Below, in pieces: positions 30,521-42,608 of a stretch of 64,000 bases of DNA. The stretch is from Atkinsonella hypoxylon (taxonomy: Eukaryota; Ascomycota; Sordariomycetes; Hypocreales; Clavicipitaceae), in assembly GCA_000729835.1 (NCBI GenBank), contig JFHB01000142.1, positions 1-64,000 on the forward strand. The letters run 5' to 3'. Position numbers and translations under genes: made by a program. A model generated the notes under the pieces. It did not search any database, was not told the origin of the DNA, and was given only the letters and a program-made list of their open reading frames with translations. The stretch's first letter is position 1, and each line of letters opens with the position of its first letter.

Positions 30521-33500
30521 CTAGCTGATGAAGCCCGTGATATCAAATAGTCTATACGTCTTACTACTCACTGGATGCAATTCCTTGGCATGTAGGGAGA
30601 GGAGAAAGGTCTTTGTTCTGTTATTATTTTTGTTCTACACTTGTTGCGTACGTCATACAAGCTGGACCCCATCAGCGGATGCGGAGAAGCGTCAGGGTGT
30701 GTATAGTGATGTCGTCTTTGGGGCTTGTTCAACAGCGGAGGGATTCGGGACATTGATATTTGCATCAGGCACATGTTGATTTGGGTATGAAATGGTATGG
30801 TATGAAATAGGACTTTGAAAAAGCATGCGCTCTCATGATGTGGATGTGGGGGGGGGGGGTGAACATATGGGCGTCAAGGAGGCACAAAGACGAGAGAAAC
30901 GAAGCACTCCTGTCAGCATCGCTGCGATTGAGAGACAATGTATGGACTTGCAGCTAGCATTGTGGGCATTCTAGAGATTTGCATAGACTATCGCTCAACT
31001 GGACGGGAATTATTGACTCGCGTCCAAGTGTTGACGGGTCTGACATGGCCCAGTGACCACCAGATATGACATGGGGACCAGGGCGCGTAGGCGTGTCTTT
31101 GACTCGAGGATACGGGGTCAACTTCTTTGTACGGACGAGACCAGAGACAATGGAAAATAGACGGCGGGCATTCTGGGGAACTCGGGGTGGGAAAGACTCC
31201 TTCTCCCCTGGATTGGATATTGGATGACCATTGCTGTTTGGATGCCAGGTACCACTGACGTGTACGGCCCAAAGCGGGCCGTCCCTCCGACGTGGCACAA
31301 CCATATTGACCCAGCCTGCTTCACGGCGTTGGGTCTACGCAGACCACTTCATTTCCTGGGGTGCATCTCAGTTGTTGTGGCATTGTATCAGTGGTGGGCT
31401 CCCGGAACCAGGCAGCCATCTCGGAAACGGGAGGTTGAAGTTGCCGGTTGGTCGTTACACTTTCCACGGCGGGGACGAATCTGCGGCTGTTTTGATCAGC
31501 TTACATTATCACAACCTAATCAAGGGAGAAAAAGCGCGGAAGAAGAGTGATGGAAGAAGCCCTTGCCATGGACCATGAATACGGAATACATGGATTGGAG
31601 TAATGTCCTAGAGGCTTGATCACGTGATTTGAATACGGACTCGGGCACAGCTTTCCAGAGCGTGCAATCTGCAATCTGCTAGCTAGCTAGCGATGTGGTT
31701 TTTATTGAAATTAGGCTTCAAGAGCACTAGCTGTGGCTAATTTGTATCACGAAGATCGAAACTCGCCATGTTGGTGTTGAAGACCGGATTAAATTGGCGC
31801 CTGCGTGGACACTGTGAAGTGGTGGTCCACTTCAATGATCGTGTCAAACCCTGACAGGCTGATGCCCGTCAAGCGTCAAGGCTCGTCCATGCGATCCGTT
31901 TCGCTCGCCGGGGGGCCTAACTAATACCTAACTAACCATGGGTACTGTAGCCGAGCACAGAGCATTGGTGGCAGAGAGAGCAGGTGTCTTGCCAACCCTC
32001 TTTCATGCCTAAGTACCAAGAGTCGGTCAGCAGGCGCCGGATCCTCTGCAGACGAACCCAACCCCGGACGTGCGGGCGAGAATAAGTTACGGGGCAGGCG
32101 CAACCAGGAAATTCAGCCATGCTCTGTGGTCTCAACTTTCGTAGGCGGCCATCCTGAACTTTTATGAACGGGTGCGTAAAACGCGCAGCAACGGAAATTT
32201 GAACGCGCAGCAGCAACTAAACCCAGAACTCACTCTGCATAGTTACTGATTTCTATGTAGAGGTGCCTCTTGCAATTTCTGCGCGTTCAAAGTTCCGTTG
32301 CTGCGCGTTTAATTGCTCTGAGACCGCAATGCGGACCTCACAGCCCACAGTGGAGTGCACAACCCGGTCGGTTTAAAAGTCCGGCCGGTCGGTGCCTGGA
32401 AGAGGAAGGCGTGCCTTTGCGTAACGAGTTTGCGGTTGCCAGCACCAACTTACTCCGTCCGTACGTTTCAGAGCTAGTTGCGAGACGGCCGTTGAAGCGA
32501 ATTCAAGTTTGATTTAACCTAATTATGTGCCACGTTATGGTATGTATTCCGTACATACACATGCAATGCACGTGTGGCGTGAAAGCTTCTGGTGCTTAGT
32601 GGTCTAGCCATTAATCAGCCCTTGGACGTACTTTCCCGGTGTTGAAGTTGTCTCCTTGCTTTTTACCGATATCAAGTACTAGTTTCATTTCTTGATAAAG
32701 CCCGGCAGGTTGGCTGTCAGTGCAATCAGTAACTTGGACACTAGGAAGCAGACTGTCCACTGCTTGAATACAAGGTGAGACCAGCCCATTCACGGAATTA
32801 TTTGACGTGATACTTCAGAGCGCGCGCCTGGAGAACCGTCATGTTGGACTCTGCATCTGGAAACAGCACTGGATTATCCATCCCATTCCGACGCGTAGGA
32901 AAATCACACGAGCCGAACGGGCGCGATACCGTGGAATGGAACCTCAGTCAGATGGGTTCTTTGTGGTGCAAGCGCATTGAACACCCATTCCCTGCAGTTC
33001 TCGCCGTCATCCGAACTTCGACATGGTTCTGTCTACCTGCCACCACCTTGTGTTGTGTTGGTATTCAATGCTTGAGGGTCGCCTTTGAACGAGCTCGTCG
33101 TACAGAGCTTCTCGGGGAGGTCAGAAGGCCTAGATAGTCGAAGCAGGCTCAGGTCGGCTAAAAGTTGGCCAATACATTGTAGCGTATGTGCATGGTGTTG
33201 ATGCGCACCCTGTGTCTCGTACATACATTGGTAGATGTCATCTTTGGACTTTGATTCGCGGATTACTTTAACAGGTACCGAGGGATCTAGGTGCCTACTA
33301 TAAAGATGTGAAGGTTGCACTATTCAGCGAGGCCAGAAGGATTCCGGAATAGCTTCGCCGTGAAAGCTGCGCTGAGCGCCAGATTTTCACGCCCGTGTGA
33401 AGCATAGGCCACGCGGTACAAAAGTCAGTCATTAGGCTGGAACTCGCGGATGGGATTAAATACTCCATGAGCGAGGCGCCTACCCCCGCCCTAGCGTTGT

Positions 33501-34499
33501 CCCTAGCGACCTTAGCAAGGGGTGGGCAATTTAACCCGACCCTCGCTGCCCTTAGGTCTAGGTGCATATCTAGGCAGTTTTGTAATATTGGAGTTTGTAC
33601 GACGCATTGTGCCCTTATTGCAAACCGTAACAGCTGGCTGGGGGCGATGTGGTTCGCTGGCTCATGGTCAGGATTTGGAAAGAATGCACAGGATGGAAGG
33701 GAACAAGACTGACTGACTGACTAACTGACTGACTGACACCAAGATCACATTGAGCAGCCTGAACCGGAGAGTTGATGTAGATGCTGCAGCGCATCCGTCC
33801 ATAGGAGTTTAGGTGGTGTGATGAATTGCCTTGAATCAAACAAGAGCGAAGGAACGAAAAAAAAAAGGTCGCAAACCCCCCGTCCGTCGTCATCTGTCGC
33901 TTTACTCCTGGCATGGTCATCGTTGCATTTGATTGACCAGACGTCTGCCCACCAGTGTCCCATACCGAGGGGAGGGTAACACCTAGGTACCTTATGGGGG
34001 GAGTGTCCACCGCTGCCCACAGCCCAGCAGCGTATTGTGTCATTCGACATTCAGGGCACACTCTGCCTGGTATCTCTGCTGAATCGTCTCTGCAACCCCC
34101 AGCGTCCAATCTTCGTCCCTTCCTCTGTTCCTCCAGACCTCAATCGTCGCATCCCACGAGGGCCTGACCTCGCTCGACAACCGAACCCAGACAGACTTGC
34201 GCACTCGCTTCACCCAAACCACCCTGCCAATACGAATCGCTTCACCGAGTATACCTGTTGAGAACGAACCGAACATTAACACCAAGCGCGCCCCGGCTCT
34301 TTCCGGGCTGTCATCGCAGGCTCTGGCTGATCTGGGTGCCATTGCGTCAACCGTGGGATCCGAGGTTCGTGTGTTGCGTTGCATCAATGACCACTCGTCC
34401 ACGATGACATTGCCGTCAACAAGCATTCCTATTTTCCACTCGTGACCCCGTCCAAGGCTCACTTTTGCCTCGGAATACTTCAAGCACTCGCTTACAGCA
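30521..34499. other. Four-kb gene-poor interval
   Basis: Open frames here are short, overlap on both strands and show no family motif. Notable sequence: a 12-G run (30848-30859), a 32-bp inverted repeat (32179-32210 and 32279-32310), a GACT microsatellite (about 33707-33738) and one ACCTAGGT (33981-33988). The last few hundred bases are the VAC7 5' region. Confidence 0.5.
32179..32310. repeat. Inverted repeat, 32-bp arms with 68-bp loop
   Basis: Left arm 32179-32210 reads AACGCGCAGCAACGGAAATT and onward. The right arm 32279-32310 is its reverse complement with one mismatch. Within each arm CGCGCAG also occurs twice. It could form a hairpin or be the remains of a very small inverted-repeat transposon. 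No duplication of flanking bases is evident. Confidence 0.7.
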
Positions 34500-37070
34500 A
34501 TGGACACGACTTCAGCCGTGACGGACAGCACTACCAATGCTGATCCGTCTGGCACCAAGACCTCCTCCAACCTCACAAACGGTGACGGACCCAAAGGTCC
34601 TTCGTTAACATCGCAACCGAATAACACGACAACGGGACCTTGTACCTCACGACAGCAGTATTCAGCCACCAATTCTGTTGCACAGTCTCCAGTCCCCTGT
34701 CGAGACGGCTCACCGTCTCGTCAGTCTCGAAGAACAACATCGTCAACACGATTACGTGGCTCGCGATCACGTAAAAACAGCCAACAAGATCTGAGTCCCA
34801 CACGGCAGGTTCGCCAGAGTAGTCAAGATCAAGGTGCAGCTACTCGCGCCCTGTCTGCGACTACCACGCCCAACCTGAAGCCCAACATACGGGAACCTTC
34901 TGTTCACGCACCAGTACCACAGAAACCGACGGCCACCCTAGAACTGGATAATCCTCGTTGGCCCATATCGCCACAGCTTCGATCGCCGCCTCCCCAGCTG
35001 GGGAGATCTGGCACAACCACCCCTACTCGATGCATCGAAGTTGAACCTCCCATAATTAGTGTCCAACGGCCCAGCCCGTCACCTCACATACCAGAAACAA
35101 TCGTGCCCGCCGCAGAAAGCGATACAGATGATGGCTATGTCCCTTCAGGTACACGGACGCCGGTCAGAGCGCTCCTAGAGACCGTTCAAGAAGTGAGCAA
35201 TAATAACTCACCGGCGCGGCCTAGCGACGTGAACTTATTAGAGCATGTCAGAGACAAGCTCACTGCTCCCGAGAGCCACTCCGACAGTGCCCTCAGTGAC
35301 GGCAGCAGTACGCTCAAGTTGAAGAGTCCCGTTTCCGCACAACAAAATGGCACACCTCGTGGTACCATTCGCGCTGATTCAAGGAGAACGAGTTCTGTCC
35401 CTCCCACACCACTTATATCTAGGCAGTCGAGCACCATATCGACAAAACAAAACAAGACGAAACCTGAAACAGGTTCAACCCAGAGCATGACTGTCGAAAC
35501 GGAAACGGTAGCCAGCATCCCACAAGTCGCAATCGCAGCGGGCAGCAAGGATGGCGGAAGCGGAATTTTGAGAGCAAAGCCAAGCACAGAAACCATCAAG
35601 CCCAAAAAGGACAAAAAGAAGGCCGTCAGGAAGCAGCCTGTCGTCAATTCCGGAGGGGCATCATCCAAAGCTGATAATTTTGAAGCCAAAATCGCCAGCG
35701 CAGTTGACGAAGCCAATACATCTGACTCTGAAGAGACTTTTGTCTATGATTCCAACCCGCGGGACAATACGGAGAGATCAAATCGTCGCTTTCACTCGCG
35801 TACTCCAAGTGCCACCTCTATGGTGAGCCAAGCCGACCGTCAGAACCTGCGATCCATTTATGGTGTCATGGAAGGCACTGGTCATGTGCCGGTGCCCAAA
35901 AAGAGTATGAAGTTTGTCAACACGTTTAGTGGGAACGCCAGTGATAGCCTTACCCCTGGAGATGAAGATGGAAAAGGAAGTGGCCGCAGTGTTGGAGGGT
36001 CGGGACGAGGAACTGCGAGGCATCATCATCATATTGGCCGATGGGGAAGACAGCCAGGAAACGGCCATGCGTCACTGTTTGATAATGAATCACCTTTTCC
36101 GAATGCCGCAAAATCGAAATTCCCGCCAACAAACAACTCCCGCAATCCGTCTGGCCCGCCGAGTCCCAGAAACTACCTCTCCGCACGTGGACACTTGAAC
36201 CCTAAGCGATCCACGATGCAGATATCATCCAGCTATGATTTGGATGACACAGCGGGCGCTGACGACGAGAGAACACCTTTAATTGGCACCTTTCGGTCGT
36301 CACGCGGGACCAGGAGTAGAAGAGGACCACATCACATACGTCAAGCAGAGTCCCAAACATTTACCAGGCAATTTTCTTATCTCAATCGCTTCGCTGCATG
36401 CCTGGTTTTGACCATGATGCTACTTCTAGTCATTACTGGTGCGATTGGATTCATGTTTGCGACTTCTCAGCCGATGACCGGCATTGAGATTGTCTCCATC
36501 AAGAAGGTGGTTACGAGCGAACAAGTCTTGATGTTTGACTTGACCGTCAAGGCTCATAACCCCAATATTGTGGTTGTCACAATCGATCATGCCAATTTTG
36601 AAATATTTGCCAAATCAGAATATGCTGGAACTGACTTGGATTGGCGAAAGCATCCATCCGGTCCTGCCGATATTCCTCATATATCCGACGATCCAGCGAA
36701 TGATCCACCTGAAACTGATCCTGGCTTTGGCGATCCTATTGACGATTCCCGACCGAATGTTTTACTAGGACGCATCACAGAGTTTGATAATCCGCTCACA
36801 TTCGAAGGATCGCTATTCCACCAAGGCACTTCATCATCAACTGGGGAAATGCAGTTGCCTTATCCAGGCAACGGCACTGCTGGCGGCTCTCAGCGATGGG
36901 AACGTATATACCAGAACGAATTCGATCTTATTGTCAAGGGAGTAGTGAAATATAGTCTGCCATTGAGCGCTCATATCCGTAGCGCGACAGTCTCCGGCAG
37001 GACAACTGTCCAGCCCAACTCCGCCGACGACCCATCACAAAAGCCAAATACCACCGCACTGGGCAACTGA
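34500..37070 (+). CDS. VAC7: Vacuolar segregation protein Vac7
   Basis: This is a single exon encoding 856 aa. About 620 N-terminal residues are disordered and Ser/Thr/Pro-rich. One transmembrane helix follows at roughly residues 630-655 (CLVLTMMLLLVITGAIGFMF), preceded by a short conserved cytosolic motif (FTRQFSYLNRFAA). The C-terminal vacuole-lumenal domain (about 660-840) is the family signature: TGIEIVSIKKVVTSEQVLMF, DLTVKAHNPNIVVVTI, NVLLGRITEFDNPLTFEGSL, YQNEFDLIVKGVVKYSLPL. Published structural predictions place it in the LEA-2 class. Vac7 sits in the vacuole membrane and stimulates the Fab1 lipid kinase, raising PI(3,5)P2 during osmotic stress and controlling vacuole size. The ATG is the first in frame, in CAGCAATGG context. 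Confidence 0.92.
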   Translation: MDTTSAVTDSTTNADPSGTKTSSNLTNGDGPKGPSLTSQPNNTTTGPCTSRQQYSATNSVAQSPVPCRDGSPSRQSRRTTSSTRLRGSRSRKNSQQDLSPTRQVRQSSQDQGAATRALSATTTPNLKPNIREPSVHAPVPQKPTATLELDNPRWPISPQLRSPPPQLGRSGTTTPTRCIEVEPPIISVQRPSPSPHIPETIVPAAESDTDDGYVPSGTRTPVRALLETVQEVSNNNSPARPSDVNLLEHVRDKLTAPESHSDSALSDGSSTLKLKSPVSAQQNGTPRGTIRADSRRTSSVPPTPLISRQSSTISTKQNKTKPETGSTQSMTVETETVASIPQVAIAAGSKDGGSGILRAKPSTETIKPKKDKKKAVRKQPVVNSGGASSKADNFEAKIASAVDEANTSDSEETFVYDSNPRDNTERSNRRFHSRTPSATSMVSQADRQNLRSIYGVMEGTGHVPVPKKSMKFVNTFSGNASDSLTPGDEDGKGSGRSVGGSGRGTARHHHHIGRWGRQPGNGHASLFDNESPFPNAAKSKFPPTNNSRNPSGPPSPRNYLSARGHLNPKRSTMQISSSYDLDDTAGADDERTPLIGTFRSSRGTRSRRGPHHIRQAESQTFTRQFSYLNRFAACLVLTMMLLLVITGAIGFMFATSQPMTGIEIVSIKKVVTSEQVLMFDLTVKAHNPNIVVVTIDHANFEIFAKSEYAGTDLDWRKHPSGPADIPHISDDPANDPPETDPGFGDPIDDSRPNVLLGRITEFDNPLTFEGSLFHQGTSSSTGEMQLPYPGNGTAGGSQRWERIYQNEFDLIVKGVVKYSLPLSAHIRSATVSGRTTVQPNSADDPSQKPNTTALGN

Positions 37071-38032
37071 TGGAGAGCGACGGTGTCAAAGTTTGTTATC
37101 CCGAAAGTTTGCCTGCATTCGTACTATTTTAGCTGTGCGATTTTCTCATTTTGCTTTTGAGCGCGCACCTGCATAGCATATAAAAACAGAAACAAAAAAA
37201 AAAAAGGCGCTGGCGTTGGATGTTTCCATGTCCAATTGCACATGATAATCACGACTGCACGACCTCGCGAGAGGGAGGAAGCGCGAGATTAAGAACTTTC
37301 GTACATTGATTATTTGTTTCAACCTGTTTTGGGTTATAGATGGCCAAGGTTTGCAACGGCCCGTGATGGTGCTTACCACAAATGGGGCTTTACAAAAAGC
37401 AGACAATGAGTATCTTAAAAAACGGATGCTTTCTTCAATATGGATCTGAGTTTTAAAAACATATCCATGAATACCAAAGATAGATGAAGTTGGCAACAGA
37501 AGATGGTTGTAGGACAAGGCTGATCCCATTTGCGCACGGAGAACACCAATGGGACTTTCATTTGTAATTTTGCTGCTATAGATGTTGAAACTGGCGACTA
37601 TTACACTTGTAATTGTAAGGCTTGCATGATCCAATAAATGGGCTGATAGACTCCTAGGCAAAGGCAAGGACAAGCGAAAAAAGTCAAAGATGTGAAAAGA
37701 AAAAAATATATATATAATAATAATCGAGAATAGGAGTTAGCTGTGACAAAGAAACGTGAAACGTTTTGTTAGCTAGTGGCTGGAGGCCGCGTGCAGACGT
37801 CGCTAGATACCGAAAGAAATTGAGACCAATGGCATCTGGGATACACGTTGCATCTTTGCTCGCACGACAGCAAGAATTTTGTGTAGGGACTCAGCCCGCG
37901 GCAGTTTGAAAGTCTGCTTTGGTATCATTCGAAGCTGCATTTGTATTTTGCCCACCAAACGCCAAAAAAAAAAAAAAAAAACGCCAGTCATGTCATACGT
38001 GATCATTACGGGCTCGCCATAGTAAATGTCCT
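37071..38032. other. Convergent intergenic region
   Basis: 3' flanks of VAC7 and DIM1. A-rich runs (37193-37204, 37964-37981) and a TA-rich tract (37707-37722) are present. No supported gene. Confidence 0.5.
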
Positions 38033-39261
38033 TCACGCAAAGTGTATGCCCTCTTCATTGAATGCAAACAGCAGACGTAAAAAGTCGTTCTCGTCACACT
38101 TGCGAGAGCGCTTGTCGGCAAGCTCCGTGACGTCCTCTAGCACTCTGCGAATCTTTTCCCTGACCAGCTCCGCCACCTTTGTCTTCTTGCGCTTGCTCTT
38201 CGTCTTGGGCATGGCGGGAACGAAGTCGTGCAACGCTTTGAAGAAGTCAGGCGCGTCACCGTCCTCATCGACATCCATACCATCGGCGCCGGCGCTATCG
38301 TCCATTTCGACATCCTCCGGCCCATCATCGTCGACCTCCGTCTCGTCGACGGGCACGCCGTTTAACGCGCACCACGTCCGGTAATTCTTTTCCACCATGG
38401 CCAAGACTTCTCGCGTCCCGAGCCAACTTGCTCTCAGGGTTTTGTTCTTCCGGACGAAACATATGCGCAAGAGTCCGTCCCACTCGTCCCAGCTGACGTT
38501 GGGGCGATCCTTGCCCGTCTTCGGCTCAATTCGCACGACGGACGATTCGACTTGTGGAGGCGGGCGGAAGTTGTTCTTGCTGACTTTCATTATGTGGGTG
38601 ATTTTGGCCCAGAATTGTGCATTGACGGAAATGCGGGAATACAGGGGATCGCCGGGCCGTGCTGTGAGACGCAGGGCGAACTCGCGCTGGAACATGAGGA
38701 CGGATATTCGGGGTGGGTTCGGCATGGCGAGCAGTTTGAAGACGAGGGGACTGGATATCTGGGTGGATTTATGAATTAGCGGGACAATTCGAACATATAT
38801 ACGTATATACATATATGTATGTATATATATTTGGTTATCCTCACTTGATATGGCGTATTGGAAATGCAGACATCAAACTGGGGCAACTCCGTCTTGATAA
38901 CATCGCCCAGGATAACCTCCAGTTTTCTCTGTTCAGGCGTGCCCTGCACACGCTTCGTAACCTCCGCGGCCATGCGAGGATCTAGCTCAACACATATGCA
39001 TTTCTTGGCGCGCTCCAGGATTCGAACCGTCAAATTACCTGTCCCGGGACCAATCTCGAGCACAGTGTCCGTGGGCTTGAGGTAGGCCTTTTCGACAATG
39101 GCGTCTGATACACCGGGGTTTTTCAGAATGTGTTGACCGAAGTTGGTGTTGAACTTGAAGACGTTGTTTTTCGACACTGATGAGTTGCTAGGTCCGTTGC
39201 TGGGCCTATCGTATGGTGCGCTCGAGGCGCCGTTGCGCTTGGCCTGCTTGACTTTTCCCAT
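38033..39261 (-). CDS. DIM1: 18S rRNA dimethyladenosine transferase
   Basis: Two exons, 38845-39261 and 38033-38758 (intron 86 bp, GTGAGG...ACCCAG), encode 380 aa. The KsgA/Dim1 motifs are in order: FNTNFGQHILKNPGVSDAIV (SAM-binding X region), VLEIGPGTGNLTVRIL (motif I), ELDPRM (II), GDVIKTELPQFD (III), and NTPYQISSPL (motif IV, N-x-P-Y) built across the splice junction. The enzyme dimethylates two adjacent adenosines at the 3' end of 18S rRNA in the nucleus and takes part in pre-rRNA processing. Compared with the usual length (about 320 aa) an acidic insert (EDVEMDDSAGADGMDVDEDG) and a Lys-rich segment (KSKRKKTK) extend the C-terminal domain. The intron is a nearly palindromic TA-rich tract. 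Divergent from PRP6. Confidence 0.95.
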
Positions 39262-39824
39262 GATGCGCGCCGCGGAGACCCTTGGGATATTTTGGCGGTG
39301 GGATATCGTGAGTGAAGGAGGTGCTGGCGGTGATTTGTTGTCGCAAAGAAACTTTTTAGTCTGATCCTTATCGATAAGGGGATGTACACTACTACCATCG
39401 AATTATTTTACCGAGATACTTGACGGGGGCTAGCGAGCCTATCAGATATCCGCTTTGAAAAAATCGAATCTTATATTTCATTGGTTTTTCTTATTGATCG
39501 GAAATTTTTTCTCTCTCTAACGGGTATACTACTGCAACAGCTAGCTAATTGCAGCTGTCAGAGGGAACCTGCTGCTGTAAAAAGTGGGGCTTGTATTTTT
39601 ATAACATCAATCAATTCACGGATTGTAGTGTAGAGTAACGTAACTAGGTAACTTACTTTGCACCTGAAACTAAACTAAACCAAGCTCCACTACGAGGTGC
39701 ATCTGCTGGACAGGCAGTTGTCCTTACGCAGCAAATCCGAGCTACCTCATAAAGAAAACTTCATTGGTCCTTTGGCGCAACAAAGCAAAGATTCTTCTTA
39801 GCTCACTTTATTTTTGAGTACCTC
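39262..39824. promoter_or_regulatory. Divergent promoter between DIM1 and PRP6
   Basis: This is the 563-bp gap between opposing ATG codons. It includes CTTATCGATAAG near 39366-39377, a palindrome containing a GATA-type (TTATC/GATAA) site on each strand. No experimental basis for its use. Confidence 0.5.
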
Positions 39825-42608
39825 ATGGCGTCGAAGCTCGACTTCCTCAATCAAAAGGCACCCGAGAACTACGTTGCTGGTCTCGGCCGTGGTGCAACTG
39901 GTTTCACAACAAGATCTGATCTTGGCCCTGCGCGTGACGGCCCGAGTGAAGACCAAATCAAGGAAGCTCTCGCGAAGCGCGCTGCCCAACTTGGACTTGC
40001 ACCCGATGGCAGAAAAAAGGACGACGATGACGACGATGACGAACGATTTCAAGATCCAGACAATGAGGTCGGCCTCTTCTCAGGAGGTATATACGACAAG
40101 GACGACGAGGAGGCTGACAAGATCTGGGAATGGGTAGATGAGCGTATGGACAGGAGGAGGAAACAAAGAGAGGCGCGGGAGAAGGCGGAGCAAGAAGAGT
40201 ACGAGCGCAAGAACCCCAAGATACAGCAACAGTTCTCCGATCTGAAGCGAGCCCTGGAGACTGTGACGGACGAGGAATGGGCTAATCTGCCAGAGGTCGG
40301 TGACTTGACAGGGAAAAACCGACGGAGTAAGCAAGCCTTGCGACAAAGATTCTACGCAGTGCCAGATAGCGTGCTTGCCGCCGCGCGGGACTCAACAGAG
40401 ATGAGCACGACGGTTACGGATGATGGCATGGCTTCAAGCTCCGTGGATAAGGCCGATGGAACCATGACGAACTTTGCACAGATCGGGGCCGCGCGCGACA
40501 GAGTACTAAAGTCGAGATTGGAGCAAGCGTCGCGGTCGAGCGGTGATGCTACGAACGGGAGCTCGACAAGCATCGATCCTCAGGGCTATATCACGAGTTT
40601 GAACAAGATGCAACTGAACGAGGCACAAGCACAAGTAGGAGACATAAATCGAGTACGAGAGCTCCTGCAGTCCGTCGTGAAGACCAATCCCAACAATGCC
40701 CTGGGCTGGATTGCTGCTGCGCGTTTAGAGGAATTGGCAGGCAAGATTGTTGCGGCACGCAAGACAATTGACCAAGGCTGTGCAAGATGCCCAAAGAGTG
40801 AGGACGCGTGGCTGGAGAACATTCGTTTAAATCACGAGTCACAGAATGCCAAGATTATTGCTCGAAGGGCTATTGAGGCCAATAATCGCTCTGTTAGGCT
40901 ATGGGTTGAAGCTATGAGGTTGGAGAATATTCCTAGCAATAAGAAGAGAGTGATTCGTCAAGCACTAGACCATATACCCGAATCTGAAGCCCTATGGAAA
41001 GAAGCTGTCAATTTGGAAGAGAACCAGGACGACGCCAAATTGATGCTGGCAAAGGCCACAGAACTGATTCCCCTCTCTGTCGACTTATGGCTGGCATTGG
41101 CGCGCCTTGAAACTCCTGAAAACGCACAAAAAGTTCTCAATAAGGCTCGAAAGGCGGTCCCTACATCTCACGAGATCTGGATTGCCGCTGCGCGGTTAAT
41201 GGAGCAGCTTGGACAGGCGAGCAAAGGCAATGTTATGACAACAGCGGTGCGCGTCTTGGCTAAGGAATCTGCTATGCCCAGGAGGGAAGAATGGATTGCC
41301 GAGGCCGAGAAGTGTGAAGAAGAAGGTGCTATTTTGACTTGCCGGAATATCATTCATGCTACACTCGGTTGGGCCCTTGATGAAGATGACGACAGGAAAG
41401 ATACGTGGATGGAAGATGCTAAATCAAGCATCAACAGAGGCAAGTATGATACAGCGAGGGCTATTTATGCCTACGCTATTCGGGTCTTTTACAACAGCAG
41501 AACGCTTCGCCTGGCCGCGGCAGATCTCGAGAGAAATCACGGCACAAAGGAGTCACTTTGGGAAGTCCTTGAACAAGCCGTGGATGCCTGCCCAACCAGC
41601 GAAGACCTCTGGATGATGCTCGCCAAGGAGAAATGGCAAGTAGGCGAAGTCGATGATGCTCGTCTGGTACTGAAGCGTGCATTCAACAAGAACCCTAACA
41701 ACGAGGACATCTGGCTCGCTGCCGTGAAATTGGAATCCGAGAACGATAACGCCGAACAGGCCCGAAAGCTTCTCGAAATCGCACGAGACCAAGCCCCGAC
41801 CGATCGAGTCTGGATGAAGAGCATCGTCTTTGAGCGCGTTCAAGGCCAGACCGAAAGCGCGCTCGACCTTGTCCTCCAAGCGCTTCAACTCTTCCCCGCA
41901 GCCCCCAAGCTCTGGATGCTCAAGGGGCAAATCTACGAGGACCTGGGCAAGACGAATCAGGCGCGGGAGGCCTACTCCACTGGCGTCAAGGCAGCCCCCA
42001 AGTCCGTGCCGCTATGGCTCCTGTATTCGCGCCTAGAAGAGAAAGCAGGTCTCATCATCAAAGCCCGCTCTGTCCTCGACCGGGCCCGTCTCGCTGTTCC
42101 CAAATCCCCTCAATTATGGTGCGAATCCGTCCGCCTGGAGCGCCGGGCAGGAAACCTCTCCCAGGCCAAGGTCATAATGGCGAAAGCACAGCAAGAGATT
42201 CCCAAGAGCGGATTACTATGGGTGGAACAAATCTGGCACCTGGAGCCACGGACGCAACGGAAGCCCCGCAGCTTGGAAGCCATCAAGAAGGTCGACAACG
42301 ACCCGCTGCTATTCGCCGGCGTAGCCAGGATCTTCTGGGCGGATAGAAAACTCGAAAAGGCGCAGAGCTGGTTTGAGAAGGCGTTGGTGCTGGATAGTGA
42401 TTGCGGAGACAGCTGGGCTTGGTATTACCGGTTCCTGATACAGCATGGCACGGAAGAGAAGCGCGAGGAGGTCATTGGCAAATGCGTGATGAATGAGCCG
42501 CGGCATGGCGAGGTGTGGGCTCGGGTGGCCAAGGATCCGCGGAATGCGAGGAAGAGGGTGGACGAGGTTTTGAAGTTGGTTGCAGACGAGCTGGAGCAGG
42601 TGGGATGA
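39825..42608 (+). CDS. PRP6: Pre-mRNA splicing factor Prp6/Prp1, U4/U6.U5 tri-snRNP
   Basis: This is a single exon encoding 927 aa, close to human PRPF6 in length. Residues about 5-150 form the PRP1 N-terminal domain (APENYVAGLGRGATGFTTRSD, then an Asp run, DKDDEEADKIWEWVDERMDRRRK). From about residue 270 to the end the chain is a HAT-repeat superhelix with recurring W-[LI]...A..E motifs (NALGWIAAARLEELAG, DAWLENIRLN, DLWLALARLE, IWIAAARLMEQLG, DIWLAAVKLE, PLWLLYSRLEEKAG, LWCESVRLERRAG). Prp6 bridges U5 and U4/U6 snRNPs and is required before the first step of splicing. The lack of introns in such a long frame is unremarkable in this lineage. Confidence 0.96.
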   Translation: MASKLDFLNQKAPENYVAGLGRGATGFTTRSDLGPARDGPSEDQIKEALAKRAAQLGLAPDGRKKDDDDDDDERFQDPDNEVGLFSGGIYDKDDEEADKIWEWVDERMDRRRKQREAREKAEQEEYERKNPKIQQQFSDLKRALETVTDEEWANLPEVGDLTGKNRRSKQALRQRFYAVPDSVLAAARDSTEMSTTVTDDGMASSSVDKADGTMTNFAQIGAARDRVLKSRLEQASRSSGDATNGSSTSIDPQGYITSLNKMQLNEAQAQVGDINRVRELLQSVVKTNPNNALGWIAAARLEELAGKIVAARKTIDQGCARCPKSEDAWLENIRLNHESQNAKIIARRAIEANNRSVRLWVEAMRLENIPSNKKRVIRQALDHIPESEALWKEAVNLEENQDDAKLMLAKATELIPLSVDLWLALARLETPENAQKVLNKARKAVPTSHEIWIAAARLMEQLGQASKGNVMTTAVRVLAKESAMPRREEWIAEAEKCEEEGAILTCRNIIHATLGWALDEDDDRKDTWMEDAKSSINRGKYDTARAIYAYAIRVFYNSRTLRLAAADLERNHGTKESLWEVLEQAVDACPTSEDLWMMLAKEKWQVGEVDDARLVLKRAFNKNPNNEDIWLAAVKLESENDNAEQARKLLEIARDQAPTDRVWMKSIVFERVQGQTESALDLVLQALQLFPAAPKLWMLKGQIYEDLGKTNQAREAYSTGVKAAPKSVPLWLLYSRLEEKAGLIIKARSVLDRARLAVPKSPQLWCESVRLERRAGNLSQAKVIMAKAQQEIPKSGLLWVEQIWHLEPRTQRKPRSLEAIKKVDNDPLLFAGVARIFWADRKLEKAQSWFEKALVLDSDCGDSWAWYYRFLIQHGTEEKREEVIGKCVMNEPRHGEVWARVAKDPRNARKRVDEVLKLVADELEQVG

